64,000 nt of DNA, from NCBI GenBank assembly GCA_019356535.1, contig CP037918.1, positions 2,630,501-2,694,500 of the forward strand, given 5' to 3'. Shown here in pieces: positions 26,123-36,466 of the stretch. A program made the position numbers and the translations under genes. This DNA is from Chromatiaceae bacterium. GTDB lineage: Bacteria > Pseudomonadota > Gammaproteobacteria > Chromatiales > Chromatiaceae. The number at the start of each line of letters is the position of its first letter. Positions within the stretch are counted from its first letter, which is position 1. Under the pieces are notes generated by a model that was not told the DNA's origin, made no database searches, and saw nothing but the letters and a program-made list of their open reading frames with translations.

Positions 26123-27217
26123 TCAAATCTCGATCTGCGCCTTGCCGTGGCGGACAAAGGGCAGTTTCACCACCCGCAAGGGTAACTGTTTTCCGCGGAT
26201 TTCGACGGTCAATGCCTCACCAGCGTCCGCCGCGATGCGCGCAAAGCCGATCGATCGCTCCAGGGTGGGCGAGAAGCCACCGGAGGTGATCTCGCCGACC
26301 TCGCGCTCGCCGTCGAACAGCTTCTGGTGGCCGCGCAGCACACCGCGCCCCTCGAGCAGCACGCCAACGAAGCGCGGAATGCCACCGGCGGCCTTCTGCG
26401 CCTCCAGTGCGGAGCGACCGATGAAATCGCGCTCGTCGTTCATGGCCACGGTCCAGGCCAGCCCCGCGGCCAGCGGACTGACCGTCTCGTCCATGTCTTG
26501 CCCATAGAGGTTCATACCCGCTTCCAGGCGCAAGGTGTCGCGCGCACCCAGTCCACAGGGCCGCACCCCGGCCTGGGCCAGCGCCCGCCACAGCGCCTCG
26601 GTCTGTGCCTCGGGCAGCACGATCTCGTAGCCGTCCTCACCGGTGTAGCCAGTACGTCCCACGAACCACTCGCCGTCGGTGGCTGCATGGAAGGGCTTGA
26701 GCGCGGCAGCCGCCTCGCGCAGCCCCTCGGGCAGCAGGGGGCCGGCCTTCTCGCGGGCGTTCGGACCCTGCACCGCGATCATGCCCAGATCGAAACGCGG
26801 CTCGACCCGCACCCCAAAGGCCGGAGCCTGCTCACGCAGCCAGGCGATATCCTTCTCGGTGGTGCCGGCATTGATCACCATGCGGAAGTGATCGTCGGCC
26901 AGGTAATAGGTGATCAGGTCGTCGATCACCCCGCCCTCGGGATTGAGCATGCAGGAATACAGCGCCCGCCCCGGGGTTTGCAGCTTGTTCACATCGTTGG
27001 CCAGCAGGTAGCGCAGGAAATCACGCACCCGCTCGCCATGCAGGTCCACCACTGTCATGTGGCAGACGTCGAACATGCCCGCGTCGCGACGCACCGCGTG
27101 GTGTTCGTCGATCTGCGAACCATAGTGCACGGGCATGTCCCAGCCACCGAAGGGCACCATGCGTGCCCCCATTTCGCGGTGCACGGCATTCAGCACGGTC
27201 TTCTTGTCAGCACCCAT
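26123..27217 (-). CDS. gcvT: Glycine cleavage aminomethyltransferase (T protein)
   Basis: A 364-residue tetrahydrofolate-dependent enzyme that releases ammonia from the aminomethylated H protein and forms 5,10-methylene-THF. Motifs include [32 protein letters not shown], and [14 protein letters not shown], with the folate-site Asp in NRVELF-type position ([14 protein letters not shown]). First gene of the operon; a terminator hairpin and tandem glycine riboswitch lie directly upstream, so its expression should rise with glycine. The ATG at 27217 is 17 bases downstream of the terminator T-run. Confidence 0.97.
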   Translation of the reverse strand: MGADKKTVLNAVHREMGARMVPFGGWDMPVHYGSQIDEHHAVRRDAGMFDVCHMTVVDLHGERVRDFLRYLLANDVNKLQTPGRALYSCMLNPEGGVIDDLITYYLADDHFRMVINAGTTEKDIAWLREQAPAFGVRVEPRFDLGMIAVQGPNAREKAGPLLPEGLREAAAALKPFHAATDGEWFVGRTGYTGEDGYEIVLPEAQTEALWRALAQAGVRPCGLGARDTLRLEAGMNLYGQDMDETVSPLAAGLAWTVAMNDERDFIGRSALEAQKAAGGIPRFVGVLLEGRGVLRGHQKLFDGEREVGEITSGGFSPTLERSIGFARIAADAGEALTVEIRGKQLPLRVVKLPFVRHGKAQIEI

Positions 27218-27234
27218 CGTTATCTCCGGTCAAC

Positions 27235-27286
27235 AAAAAAGGCGGATGGCCGTCACTACGACATTCGGTAGTCACTGCCATCCGCC
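27235..27286 (-). terminator. Riboswitch expression-platform terminator
   Basis: On the minus strand, GGCGGATGGCAGTGACTACC pairs with the downstream GGCCATCCGCC arm and is followed by a six-U run just before gcvT. It probably forms when glycine is scarce, stopping transcription before the operon. An alternative antiterminator was not resolved by eye. Confidence 0.85.
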
Positions 27287-27287
27287 C

Positions 27288-27452
27288 CTCTGTCCGGTCA
27301 CCTGAGAGTTTACCCCGTCGGTGGGCGCCGCTTGCGCGCGCCGCTCTCCAGAGCCTGGCCCGAGCACGAAGCTCCGCCTGCCGTGGTCCTTTTGCCTGAG
27401 CGATTCCGGGCGGAACTTGCGCCTTCGGCGCCGCCTTGCGGCGGTCTCTCCC
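27288..27452 (-). ncRNA. Tandem glycine riboswitch
   Basis: Two glycine aptamers in series upstream of gcvT, read on the minus strand. Aptamer 1 starts GGGAGAGACC and contains GCCGAAGGCGCAA, then CGGAATCGCTCAGGCAAAAG and GACC. Aptamer 2 starts GCTCTGGAGAG and contains GCGCCCACCGACGGGGTAAA and CTCTCAGGTGACCGGACAGA. These are the conserved blocks of the gcvT (glycine) riboswitch class. Both aptamers appear intact, which fits cooperative glycine sensing, and the gene controlled is the cognate glycine cleavage operon. Confidence 0.95.
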
Positions 27453-27521
27453 ACGCGGCTTGAGGCCGGAAGCGGGACTATAGCAGCCACGACACCGCCG
27501 CATCAACGCGCGCCGCAAACC

Positions 27522-29162
27522 TCACCGTCCCGACCGCCGCACCAGAAGGATCACCGGTATCAGGCCAGCGGCCACCAGCGCCACCGCGGGGGCCGCGGCA
27601 CGCTCCCATTCCCCTTCGGAGGTCAACTCGTAGATGCGCACCGCCAGGGTGTCCCAGCCGAAGGGGCGCAGCAGCAGGGTGGCAGGCATCTCCTTCATCA
27701 CGTCCACCAGCACCAGCAGCGCGGCCGTCAACAAGCCGGGACGCAGCAGCGGCACATAGATCCGTCGCACCACCTCGCGCGGGGTGGCTCCCAGGCTGCG
27801 CGCCGCCTCGCGCAGACTGGGACGGACACGCACCAGAGCGGCGTCCACCGGACCGAAGGCAACCGCCTGGAAACGCACAAAATAAGCGAGCAGCAGGCCG
27901 GGCAGGCCGCCGGCAAGTGTCCATTGCAGATTGCCGCTGGACAGCATCGCCCAGAGTCCGGCCAGGCGGTCGTCGAGCCAGCTGAGCGACAGCATCACCC
28001 CAACCGCCAGCACCGATCCCGGCAGGGCATAACCCAGAGTCGCAATACGTACGCCGATACGCGTGAAGCCGTCGCCATGATGTCGCCGCACATAAGCCAG
28101 GACGAAGGCCCCGGCCACGGTACACAGGGCGGCCAACCCGCCCAGCATCAGGGTATGCCACAGCAGGTCCAGATAACGGCTGTCGAGCTGCCCCCGGGTC
28201 TCCCAGGCCCAGGCCGCCAGCTGTGCCACCGGCACCGCGAAGGCCAGGGCGAACACCGTACCCGCGAACAGCGCTGCCGCCACCCCCCGCGCGCCACGCA
28301 GATGGATACGGGGGCTGGCCGAACGGCCGCTTTCGGCATGGCGCGCCCGCGAACGTACCCGCTGTTCGGCCAGCAGGGCGACGAACACAAGCAGCAACAG
28401 GATAGAGGCCAGCTGTGCCGCACCGTGCAGGTCGAAGAAGCCGAACCAGGCCTTGTAGATGGCGGTGGTGAAGGTGTCGTAATTGAATACCGCGACCGCA
28501 CCGAAATCCGCCAGGGTCTCCATCAGCGCCAGGCTCAGGCCGGCAACGATACCGGGTCGCGCCATCGGCAGCGACACCCGCCAGAAGGCCCGCCAGGGCC
28601 CCAGGCCCAGCACACGGGCCGCCTCGTAGGCGCTGGCACCCTGTCCCAGGAAGGACACCCGCGCCAACATGTAGACGTAGGGATAGAAGACCAGGGTCAT
28701 CACCACCGCCACACCAAAGCCGTTGCGCAGCTCGAGCGCCCAGGCCTGGGGAAGATCGAACAGCGCGCGCAGCGTCCCCTGTACCGGGCCAGCGAAATCG
28801 AGCAACCCCAGGAACACGAAGGCCAGCACATAGGGCGGTAAGGCGAAGGGCAGCATCAGCGCCCAGTCCAGCCAGCGCCGCCCGGGAAACTCGCAGCGCG
28901 CCACCAGCCAGGCCAGAGGCACCCCCAGCAGCAGGGTGCCGGTACTCACGCCCAACACCAGCACCGCGGTATTGGCGAGCAGCGCCGGCAGCACCGTCTG
29001 CCAGAGGTGACGCCACAGGGCGGGCTCCAGGTACACCCAGCTGGAGAAAAGCACCGCCAGCGGCACCAGCACCAGCAAGGCCAGCACGCGCGCAGCCCAA
29101 CGCCAGGCGGCGCCTTCGCGGGCATGTTCGCCCGTGATCGGGGAAGTGGCGATACGCTTCAT
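27522..29162 (-). CDS. Ferric iron ABC transporter permease (FbpB/SfuB-like)
   Basis: A 546-residue inner-membrane permease with two fused permease halves and about 12 membrane helices, the FbpB/SfuB/HitB type. EAA-like loops occur in each half (EAARVLGLGPWRAFWRVSLP and EAARSLGATPREVVRRIYVP), where the ATPase docks. ATG at 29162 (MKRIATSPITGEHAREG) is chosen over an upstream extension in a repeat. It follows the binding-protein gene after 102 bases holding a CTCCCC palindrome. No ATPase gene adjoins it: the next feature is the glycine riboswitch on the same strand, so the ATPase must be elsewhere. Confidence 0.9.
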   Translation of the reverse strand: MKRIATSPITGEHAREGAAWRWAARVLALLVLVPLAVLFSSWVYLEPALWRHLWQTVLPALLANTAVLVLGVSTGTLLLGVPLAWLVARCEFPGRRWLDWALMLPFALPPYVLAFVFLGLLDFAGPVQGTLRALFDLPQAWALELRNGFGVAVVMTLVFYPYVYMLARVSFLGQGASAYEAARVLGLGPWRAFWRVSLPMARPGIVAGLSLALMETLADFGAVAVFNYDTFTTAIYKAWFGFFDLHGAAQLASILLLLVFVALLAEQRVRSRARHAESGRSASPRIHLRGARGVAAALFAGTVFALAFAVPVAQLAAWAWETRGQLDSRYLDLLWHTLMLGGLAALCTVAGAFVLAYVRRHHGDGFTRIGVRIATLGYALPGSVLAVGVMLSLSWLDDRLAGLWAMLSSGNLQWTLAGGLPGLLLAYFVRFQAVAFGPVDAALVRVRPSLREAARSLGATPREVVRRIYVPLLRPGLLTAALLVLVDVMKEMPATLLLRPFGWDTLAVRIYELTSEGEWERAAAPAVALVAAGLIPVILLVRRSGR

Positions 29163-29207
29163 GACCAGCGGGGTCTCCGGTTTTCCCTGTCTCGTTTCCC
29201 CGTACCC

Positions 29208-29235
29208 GGCCCTCCCCACAAGCGGGGAGAGGGCC
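29208..29235. repeat. CTCCCC/GGGGAG palindrome
   Basis: Single hairpin GGCCCTCCCCACAAGCGGGG with closing AGAGGGCC, in the gap between the iron-binding-protein and permease genes. Same family as the palindromes at 23600-23743; may tune differential expression of the two genes. Confidence 0.7.
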
Positions 29236-29264
29236 TTGGCAGGCGGGGAAGTCCCGCCAGCAGA

Positions 29265-30260
29265 TCAGCGGTAACCGGCACGATCCATCAGGCGGATCGC
29301 CGCGGCCTGCAGACGACCGTACTCGGCTACGTCCAGGCTGTCTTCCTTGAACGCCCCCCAGGCCCTCACCGCGTCGGCCGCTTCCACCCGGGGGTTGACC
29401 GGGTATTCGAGGTTGATGGCGGCAAAGTCGTGCTGCGCGGCCTCGGAGGCGAGCCATTCGAGCAGGCGCTGCGCGGCTTCGGGATGTTTGGCATGCGCCG
29501 TCACCCCGCCGCCGGAGACGTTGACGTGCACCCCATTGCCCTGCTGGTTGGGCCAGGCCAGCGCCAGGGCGATATCCGGATTCTTCTTTTGCAGGCGACC
29601 AAAGTAATAGGTGTTGACAATGGCCAGGTCACAACGCCCGGCGAGGATGGCCTGCATGGTCTTGGTGTCGTTGGAGAAGGGTGGCGCCGCCAGATTGGCC
29701 ACCCAGCCGCGCACGATACGCTCCGCCTCGGCCTCGCCATGGTGCGCGATCAGGCTGGCGACTAGCGACTGGTTGTAGACCTTCTTGGATGTACGCAGGC
29801 ACAGACGGCCTTTCCACTTGGGGGCGGCCAGGTCCTCGTAGGTGGTGATCTCCGAGGGCCGCACCCGCTCGGTGCTGTAAACGATGGTGCGCGCACGCTT
29901 CGACAGCCCGAACCAGCGACCTTCCGGGTCGCGCAGGTGCGCCGGCACGTCACGTTCGAGCACCGGCGAGTCGATGGCGCGCAGCACACCCTGCTCGGCA
30001 GCGGCCCACAGGTTGCCGGCATCGACGGTGAGCAGCAGATCTGCGGGCGTACGACGACCTTCGGCCTTGAGACGCTGAATCAGGGGACCGGCCTTGTCGG
30101 TAAGCCAGGTGATCTTCACCCCGGTTTCGCGCGTATAGCGGTCGAACAGGGGCTTGATCAGGTGTTCCTTGCGTGACGAGTAGACGACCACCTCATCGGC
30201 AGGAGCGACCACCGGCGCCAGAAGAGAACAGAACAATACGCCCAGAAACAACTTGCGCAT
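29265..30260 (-). CDS. fbpA: Fe(3+) ABC transporter substrate-binding protein
   Basis: A 331-residue periplasmic ferric-iron-binding protein. Signal peptide 1-21 (LFLGVLFCSLLAPVVAPA) is followed by DEVVVYSSRKEHLIKPLFDR, typical of FbpA/FutA. The paired tyrosines that bind iron are present in IVNTYYFGRL. It is the first gene of a two-gene iron uptake unit, with a Fur-box-like palindrome about 75-100 bases upstream. The related 2-aminoethylphosphonate or thiamine binding proteins are possible alternatives, but the YY pair and the Fur-like site favour iron. Confidence 0.88.
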   Translation of the reverse strand: MRKLFLGVLFCSLLAPVVAPADEVVVYSSRKEHLIKPLFDRYTRETGVKITWLTDKAGPLIQRLKAEGRRTPADLLLTVDAGNLWAAAEQGVLRAIDSPVLERDVPAHLRDPEGRWFGLSKRARTIVYSTERVRPSEITTYEDLAAPKWKGRLCLRTSKKVYNQSLVASLIAHHGEAEAERIVRGWVANLAAPPFSNDTKTMQAILAGRCDLAIVNTYYFGRLQKKNPDIALALAWPNQQGNGVHVNVSGGGVTAHAKHPEAAQRLLEWLASEAAQHDFAAINLEYPVNPRVEAADAVRAWGAFKEDSLDVAEYGRLQAAAIRLMDRAGYR

Positions 30261-30333
30261 GACATACCTCGTGCTGCTTGCTCATGGAAATAAGAATGAG
30301 TCGCAATTGTATTCCCACTTACAGGCATGTCAA

Positions 30334-30359
30334 GCGATTCGAGAATGATTCTCGATTGC
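30334..30359 (-). promoter_or_regulatory. Fur-box-like palindrome
   Basis: The sequence GCGATTCGAGAATGATTCTC followed by GATTGC contains the odd palindrome CGAGAAT-G-ATTCTCG, close to the Fur consensus (GATAATGATAATCATTATC). It precedes fbpA on the minus strand. A second weaker match (AATAAGAATGAGTCGCAATT) lies at about 30287-30306. Iron-repressed control of the transporter is inferred. Confidence 0.7.
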
Positions 30360-30442
30360 ATCATTGTCGACTGCCGTGCTTCGTCCAGGCGACGCGTCAG
30401 AATCGGCCGAAGGGGCCCACGCCAGATTTTTCGAAAAGCATA

Positions 30443-30470
30443 TTGACATTTAAGAAAATGCTTATATACT
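30443..30470 (+). promoter_or_regulatory. Sigma-70 promoter of sulfur-globule-like gene
   Basis: TTGACA (30443-30448), 16-base spacer, TATACT (30465-30470). A near-consensus promoter, fitting a highly expressed gene. The AT-rich spacer (TTTAAGAAAATGCTTA) contrasts with the GC-rich surroundings. RBS AGGAG lies at 30526-30530. Confidence 0.75.
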
Positions 30471-30537
30471 GTTTCACATCGACAGCAGCACCGTCGAAAC
30501 AGAACCCCGCTAAAAAGACGTTCAGGAGAACAACACC

Positions 30538-30867
30538 ATGAAAAAGATCATCGCCATCGCTGCCATCATCGCCTCCGCCCAAGCCGCTGCCTTCTGGGAT
30601 TCCGCCAACACCTCCGGCAACAGCGCCTACAACGGCAACGGCGACTTCGTCGGCAACGGCAACGCCGAAGGTGAAGCCACCTTCTCCATGACCTTCAAGG
30701 GCCGTGGCAAGACCGCTGGCGACTTCAAGGGCAACGGCTCGACCGACGGCAACTGGGCCGGCTACGGTTACGACCAGCCCTACTACACCCCCTACGGCTA
30801 CGGCGCTCCGGCTGCTCCGGTCGCCCCGGCAGCCCCCGCTGCTCCGGCCGCTCCCGCTGCCAAGTAA
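30538..30867 (+). CDS. Probable sulfur globule protein
   Basis: A 109-residue exported, low-complexity protein. Signal peptide 1-18 (MKKIIAIAAIIASAQAAA) is followed by FWDSANTSGNSAYNGNGDF, a Gly/Asn-rich middle with a hydrophobic TFSMTF core, a Tyr/Gly/Pro motif (YGYDQPYYTPYGYGAP) and a tail of APAAP repeats. This composition recalls the small structural proteins that coat periplasmic sulfur globules in purple and other sulfur bacteria. Strong promoter and RBS suit a structural protein made in quantity. No sequence search was possible; a generic Gly/Tyr-rich envelope protein is the alternative. Confidence 0.6.
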   Translation: MKKIIAIAAIIASAQAAAFWDSANTSGNSAYNGNGDFVGNGNAEGEATFSMTFKGRGKTAGDFKGNGSTDGNWAGYGYDQPYYTPYGYGAPAAPVAPAAPAAPAAPAAK

Positions 30868-30892
30868 TTCGGCTCCGGCCTGAATTCGCAGC

Positions 30893-30921
30893 AAAGGCCC
30901 CGCCTCCGTGCGGGGCCTTTT
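30893..30921 (+). terminator. Rho-independent terminator
   Basis: Stem AAAGGCCCCGC / GCGGGGCCTTT with a short loop (CTCCGT), ending in TTTT. Follows the sulfur-globule-like gene by 26 bases. Confidence 0.88.
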
Positions 30922-30955
30922 GCCGTCTGGGCCAGGCTCCCGCTACACTGCGCCG

Positions 30956-31348
30956 ATGCCCGACCTGATCCGCAAGTTCATCGGCTTTGCCGGCACCGGC
31001 GCCATCGCCACCGGCATCCAGTACCTCATCCTGATCGGCCTGCGCGAACTGGGCGGCCTGTCGGCGGTCCTCGCTTCGGCCATCGGCTACGGCCTGGCGG
31101 CGATCGCCAACTACTTGATGAAATACCACTGGGTGTTCGCCAGTGACCAACAGCACCGTCACGCGGCCCCGAAATACGCCCTGGTCTCGCTCTCGGGACT
31201 GGCGCTGAACACCGCATTGATGCACTTGGGCACCAGCCTCCTCGGGCTGTACTATCTTTTGTCCCAGGTGATCACCACCGGCCTGGTGCTGGTGTGGAAC
31301 TTCACCGCCAACCACCTCTGGACCTTTCGCGTCAACAGCCAACGCTGA
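30956..31348 (+). CDS. GtrA-like membrane protein
   Basis: A 130-residue protein with four predicted membrane helices, matching the GtrA family of small polytopic proteins that are thought to flip lipid-linked sugars for cell-surface polysaccharides or phage-type glucosylation. Motifs: FIGFAGTGAIATGIQYLILI near the N-terminus and the conserved LVWNFTANHLWTFR near the C-terminus. ATG at 30956 is chosen; an upstream extension would overlap the terminator. No glycosyltransferase partner is adjacent, which is unusual; the next gene is a short hypothetical 9 bases away. Confidence 0.85.
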   Translation: MPDLIRKFIGFAGTGAIATGIQYLILIGLRELGGLSAVLASAIGYGLAAIANYLMKYHWVFASDQQHRHAAPKYALVSLSGLALNTALMHLGTSLLGLYYLLSQVITTGLVLVWNFTANHLWTFRVNSQR

Positions 31349-31357
31349 GGAGCCACC

Positions 31358-31561
31358 ATGCAACTGTCGCGCGCCCGCGAGCTGATCGAACAGCAGATGC
31401 TCTTCACCAGCGGCTACAACCGCAACGCGGTGCGCCTGATCCTCGGCGAGGTCGCCCGCGTACACGGCCCGGGTGCCGTGGCGCAGCTGTTTCGTGAATT
31501 CGACCTGGAAGGCCATTTCGAACTCGACCCTGCCGCCGACTACAGCCGGGTCGGGCTGTAA
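31358..31561 (+). CDS. Small hypothetical protein (67 residues)
   Basis: A 67-residue soluble, helix-rich protein (MQLSRARELIEQQMLFTSGY, then NAVRLILGEVARVHGPGAVA and a short acidic C-terminus). ATG follows a GAGGAG site and the gap to the GtrA-like gene is 9 bases, both favouring a real gene in that operon. I do not recognise the family. There are no Cys residues, no membrane segment and no signal peptide. Confidence 0.65.
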   Translation: MQLSRARELIEQQMLFTSGYNRNAVRLILGEVARVHGPGAVAQLFREFDLEGHFELDPAADYSRVGL

Positions 31562-31593
31562 TCCCGCCACCCGGGAAGACCCGACCGGGTCGA

Positions 31594-31687
31594 AGGTGGT
31601 CGATGGGCAAAGCCTCCGGCCCTTGCCCTTCCTACGCAAGTTTCGACAGCCCCCCGTAGGATGGGCAAAGCACAGCGCGCCCATCAT
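31594..31687. repeat. GATGGGCAAAGC-type repeat pair
   Basis: Two partial copies of GATGGGCAAAG (31602-31612 and 31660-31670) with inverted CCTACG / CGTAGG arms between them and GCGCCCATCA at the end. This resembles the GTAGGATGGGCAAAGC element scattered in gammaproteobacterial genomes. The remaining 170 bases up to hppA are AT-richer and hold no gene; a TTGACA occurs at 31694-31699 but no clear -10 follows. Confidence 0.6.
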
Positions 31688-31855
31688 CAATCCTTGACAA
31701 AACTGCCAAGATCAGCAAATCGCCTGATACCGGCATTGGAAACTTTTTCTCACTTTTATCAGGGTTATTTCTAAAATCAGGTGACCCCTCTACCGCTTTG
31801 CCCGTTGTTCATGGCCACAACAAAACCATAAGCCCTGCCCGAGGAGACCTGATAC

Positions 31856-33865
<2,010 letters not shown>

Positions 33866-33883
33866 TCCGCACCCACCCCACAC

Positions 33884-33912
33884 AACCCCGCCCCTGTGGC
33901 GGGGTTTTTTGT
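33884..33912 (+). terminator. Rho-independent terminator after hppA
   Basis: Stem AACCCCGCC / GGCGGGGTT with loop CCTGT followed by TTTT. Separates hppA from ppa. Confidence 0.9.
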
Positions 33913-33968
33913 GTCACCGGAGGTATACTGTCGCTTTTCGTCAACGCTCATTTTGTAAGAGGCCCCTA

Positions 33969-34517
33969 ATGAACCTCGACCGCGTGCAACCCGGCGACAA
34001 TGTCCCCAGCGAGATCAACGTCATCATCGAAATCCCGGCGCACCGGGACCCAGTCAAGTACGAACTGGACAAGGATACCGGCGCCATGTTCGTGGATCGT
34101 TTCCTCGGCACCGCCATGTTCTATCCCTGCAACTACGGCTATGTGCCGCACACCCTGTCGCAGGACGGCGACCCTGTGGACGTGATGGTAGTCGCGCCCC
34201 TGCCGATCCAGAGCGGGGCGGTGATCCGCTGCCGACCCATCGGCATGCTGCGCATGGAGGACGACGGCGGCATCGATGCCAAGATCCTCGCGGTGCCCGT
34301 GGACAAGCTCACCCCGCTATACCGCAACGTGCACTCCTACCGCGACATGCCGGAAGAAACGCTCGACCGCCTCGCGCACTTCTTCGCCCACTACAAGGAC
34401 CTGGAAAAAGGCAAGTGGGTGAAAATCGACGGCTGGGTGGGCGTCGAGGAAGCCAAGCAGGAGATCCTCGACAGCGTCGAGCGCTACCGGAACACACCGG
34501 ACCAGCCAGCCTTCTGA
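33969..34517 (+). CDS. ppa: Inorganic pyrophosphatase Ppa
   Basis: A 182-residue family I soluble pyrophosphatase hydrolysing PPi to phosphate. The metal-binding motif DGDPVDVMV and the [16 protein letters not shown] segment are intact, as is [22 protein letters not shown] at 33969 matches the family start; a TATACT box at 33924-33929 may be part of its promoter. Its location just after hppA means cytosolic hydrolysis and energy-conserving pumping compete for the same substrate in this organism. Confidence 0.97.
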   Translation: MNLDRVQPGDNVPSEINVIIEIPAHRDPVKYELDKDTGAMFVDRFLGTAMFYPCNYGYVPHTLSQDGDPVDVMVVAPLPIQSGAVIRCRPIGMLRMEDDGGIDAKILAVPVDKLTPLYRNVHSYRDMPEETLDRLAHFFAHYKDLEKGKWVKIDGWVGVEEAKQEILDSVERYRNTPDQPAF

Positions 34518-34519
34518 AC

Positions 34520-35071
34520 ATGAAGGTCTGCATCCTTTCCGACAGTCACGACCACATCCCGCTGCTCGACGCTGCGGTGGCCGACGCGCGCGCGGCTGGC
34601 GCCGAGGCAGTGCTGCACGCCGGCGACCTGGTCGCCCCCAGTACCCTGCGCTGTCTCGAGAAGCACGCGCTGCCGGTGCATGTCATCCACGGCAACAACA
34701 CTGGCGACCTGCACGCACTCACGCAGCTGGCACACAAACCCGGCAGCCTGGTGCACTATCACGGCATGGACGCCGGCGTCGAGCTGGGCGGGCGCAGCAT
34801 TTTCATCGTCCACTATCCGCACTACGCCTATGCCATGGCCGCTACCGGCGACTGGGATCTGGTATGCTGCGGCCACAGCCACAAGATCGAGATTCGCGAC
34901 ATCGTCAACTGCCAGGGCGGTGTCACCTGGGTGGTCAACCCTGGCACCATCGGTGGCGTGGGCACTGCGCCTGCCACCTGGGTGCTGGGTGACCTGGATA
35001 CCATGACCTTTGAAGTACGCGAGGTACCCAAGAGCCTGGAGTACCGTGATCGCGTCACTGCCAACGCATGA
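34520..35071 (+). CDS. YfcE/MJ0936-type phosphoesterase
   Basis: A 183-residue metallophosphoesterase of the YfcE-like group. Metal-ligand motifs: SDSHDH (residues 7-12), AGDLV, HGNNTGD and CGHSHK. The start ATG lies three bases after the ppa stop and the stop overlaps moaC by four bases, so ppa, this gene, moaC and engB probably form one unit. Natural substrate is unknown; relatives hydrolyse phosphodiesters in vitro. It lacks any signal peptide and should be cytosolic. Confidence 0.88.
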   Translation: MKVCILSDSHDHIPLLDAAVADARAAGAEAVLHAGDLVAPSTLRCLEKHALPVHVIHGNNTGDLHALTQLAHKPGSLVHYHGMDAGVELGGRSIFIVHYPHYAYAMAATGDWDLVCCGHSHKIEIRDIVNCQGGVTWVVNPGTIGGVGTAPATWVLGDLDTMTFEVREVPKSLEYRDRVTANA

Positions 35072-35547
35072 CTGACGAACTGACCCATTTCAACGCCCGC
35101 GGCCAGGCCCACATGGTGGATGTGGGTGACAAGGCCGAAACCCACCGCGTAGCCATCGCCTCGGGGCTGATCCGCATGCAGCCGGCCACCCTGAGCCTGA
35201 TCCTCGAGGGCGGGCACAAGAAGGGCGACGTGCTCGGCATCGCGCGCATTGCCGGCATCATGGCCGCCAAGAAGACCGCCGAACTGATCCCCCTGTGCCA
35301 CCCCCTGCCGCTCACCCACCTGAGCGTCGACTTCACCTCCGACGAGGCCGCGTCACTGATCCGCGCCGAGGCACGCGCCGAGACCCGCGGCCAGACCGGT
35401 GTCGAGATGGAGGCCCTGTGCGCAGTGCAGACCGCCCTGCTCACCATCTACGACATGTGCAAGGCGGTCGACCGCGGCATGCAGATCGACCAGGTGCGAC
35501 TGGAGCACAAGTCCGGCGGCAAATCGGGAGAGTGGAATCGGGCGTGA
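35068..35547 (+). CDS. moaC: Cyclic pyranopterin monophosphate synthase MoaC
   Basis: A 159-residue molybdenum-cofactor enzyme that forms cyclic pyranopterin monophosphate from the MoaA product. Family motifs present: [18 protein letters not shown], the active-site [17 protein letters not shown], and a C-terminal [20 protein letters not shown]. No other moa, moe or mob genes are in the window, so it is detached from the rest of the pathway. It overlaps genes on both sides by four bases. Confidence 0.96.
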   Translation: MTDELTHFNARGQAHMVDVGDKAETHRVAIASGLIRMQPATLSLILEGGHKKGDVLGIARIAGIMAAKKTAELIPLCHPLPLTHLSVDFTSDEAASLIRAEARAETRGQTGVEMEALCAVQTALLTIYDMCKAVDRGMQIDQVRLEHKSGGKSGEWNRA

Positions 35548-36149
35548 ATCCCCGCTATCGCCAGACCCGCTTCCTGACCAGCGCCGCGAAACTGACCCAG
35601 GCCCCGGCCGACGAAGGCTTCGAAGTCGCCTTTGCCGGCCGCTCCAATGCCGGCAAGTCCAGCGCCATCAACACCCTGTGCGACCATCGCGGTCTGGCAC
35701 GCACCAGCCGCACCCCTGGGCGCACCCAGTTGCTCAACTTCTTCGAAGTGCTGCCCGAACGCCGCCTGGTGGACCTGCCGGGCTATGGCTACGCAAAAGT
35801 CGCGCAGGATCTCAAGCGCGACTGGCAGGGCGCGCTGGCCGACTACCTGGAGCGACGCGCCTGCCTGCGCGGCCTGATGCTGGTGATGGACGCCCGCCAC
35901 CCGCTCAAGCCCTACGACGTGCAGATGCTGGCCTGGGCCAATGCCATCCCGCTGCCGGTGCATGTCCTGCTCACCAAGTGCGACAAGCTCAATCGCCGCC
36001 AGTCCGATGCCGCGCTGGCACAAGTGCGCGAGGCCCTGCGCGAATTCGGCACCGACTTCAGCGTCCAGACCTTCTCCTCGCTCAAGCGCTGGGGCATCGA
36101 CGAGGCCCACCAGCGCCTCGACGACTGGCTGGCCATGCCCGGCCGCTGA
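35544..36149 (+). CDS. engB: Ribosome biogenesis GTPase EngB/YihA
   Basis: A 201-residue GTPase needed for 50S subunit assembly and coordinated division. G1 is [10 protein letters not shown]3 is [10 protein letters not shown] and G4 is TKCDKL. The start is a GTG at 35544, overlapping the moaC stop by four bases, because the family N-terminus ([14 protein letters not shown]) begins there; the frame upstream is open but unrelated to EngB. The region downstream is repeat-rich. Confidence 0.94.
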   Translation: MNPRYRQTRFLTSAAKLTQAPADEGFEVAFAGRSNAGKSSAINTLCDHRGLARTSRTPGRTQLLNFFEVLPERRLVDLPGYGYAKVAQDLKRDWQGALADYLERRACLRGLMLVMDARHPLKPYDVQMLAWANAIPLPVHVLLTKCDKLNRRQSDAALAQVREALREFGTDFSVQTFSSLKRWGIDEAHQRLDDWLAMPGR

Positions 36150-36186
36150 GCGCCCGGACAGGGCACTCTCCTTTCAATCTTTGATC

Positions 36187-36444
36187 TGCCACAGAGGGCG
36201 CGAGAACATAGAGTTTGCCTTGCGCTGGCCGTGGCTTCAGACCCGCGAGGCTCACGAAGTCCCTGAAGCCTCGCGTACCACCACCTTCAGAGAGGCACCT
36301 CCGAACAAAAGTCCCTCCCCCGCTTGCGGGGGAGGTCAGGAGGGGGCACCCTCTCCCGGCCTCCCCACGCATGGGGGAGACGAAAGTACGCTTGTTCCGA
36401 ACTTCCTGAGCTCCGGGTGCTCTGTGTCCTCTGTGGCCCCTCGC
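36187..36444. repeat. Composite inverted-repeat element
   Basis: The gap engB-ubiI (317 bases, no gene) holds outer arms GCCACAGAGGGCGCGAGAAC and CTCTGTGTCCTCTGTGGC in inverted orientation, with two inner palindromes CTCCCCCGCTTGCGGGGGAG (from 36316) and CCTCCCCACGCATGGGGGAG (from 36360). The same plan, outer arms with a CTCCCC core, is seen at 54822-54942. It looks like a nonautonomous mobile or REP-like element. Confidence 0.7.
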
Positions 36445-36466
36445 ACCATTCGAAAACGCCCGAGGC

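Noticed and set aside
30158..30364. A 68-codon minus-strand frame overlapping the start of fbpA
   Set aside because: It lies over the Fur-like site and the fbpA signal peptide in another frame, with no supporting RBS or similarity.
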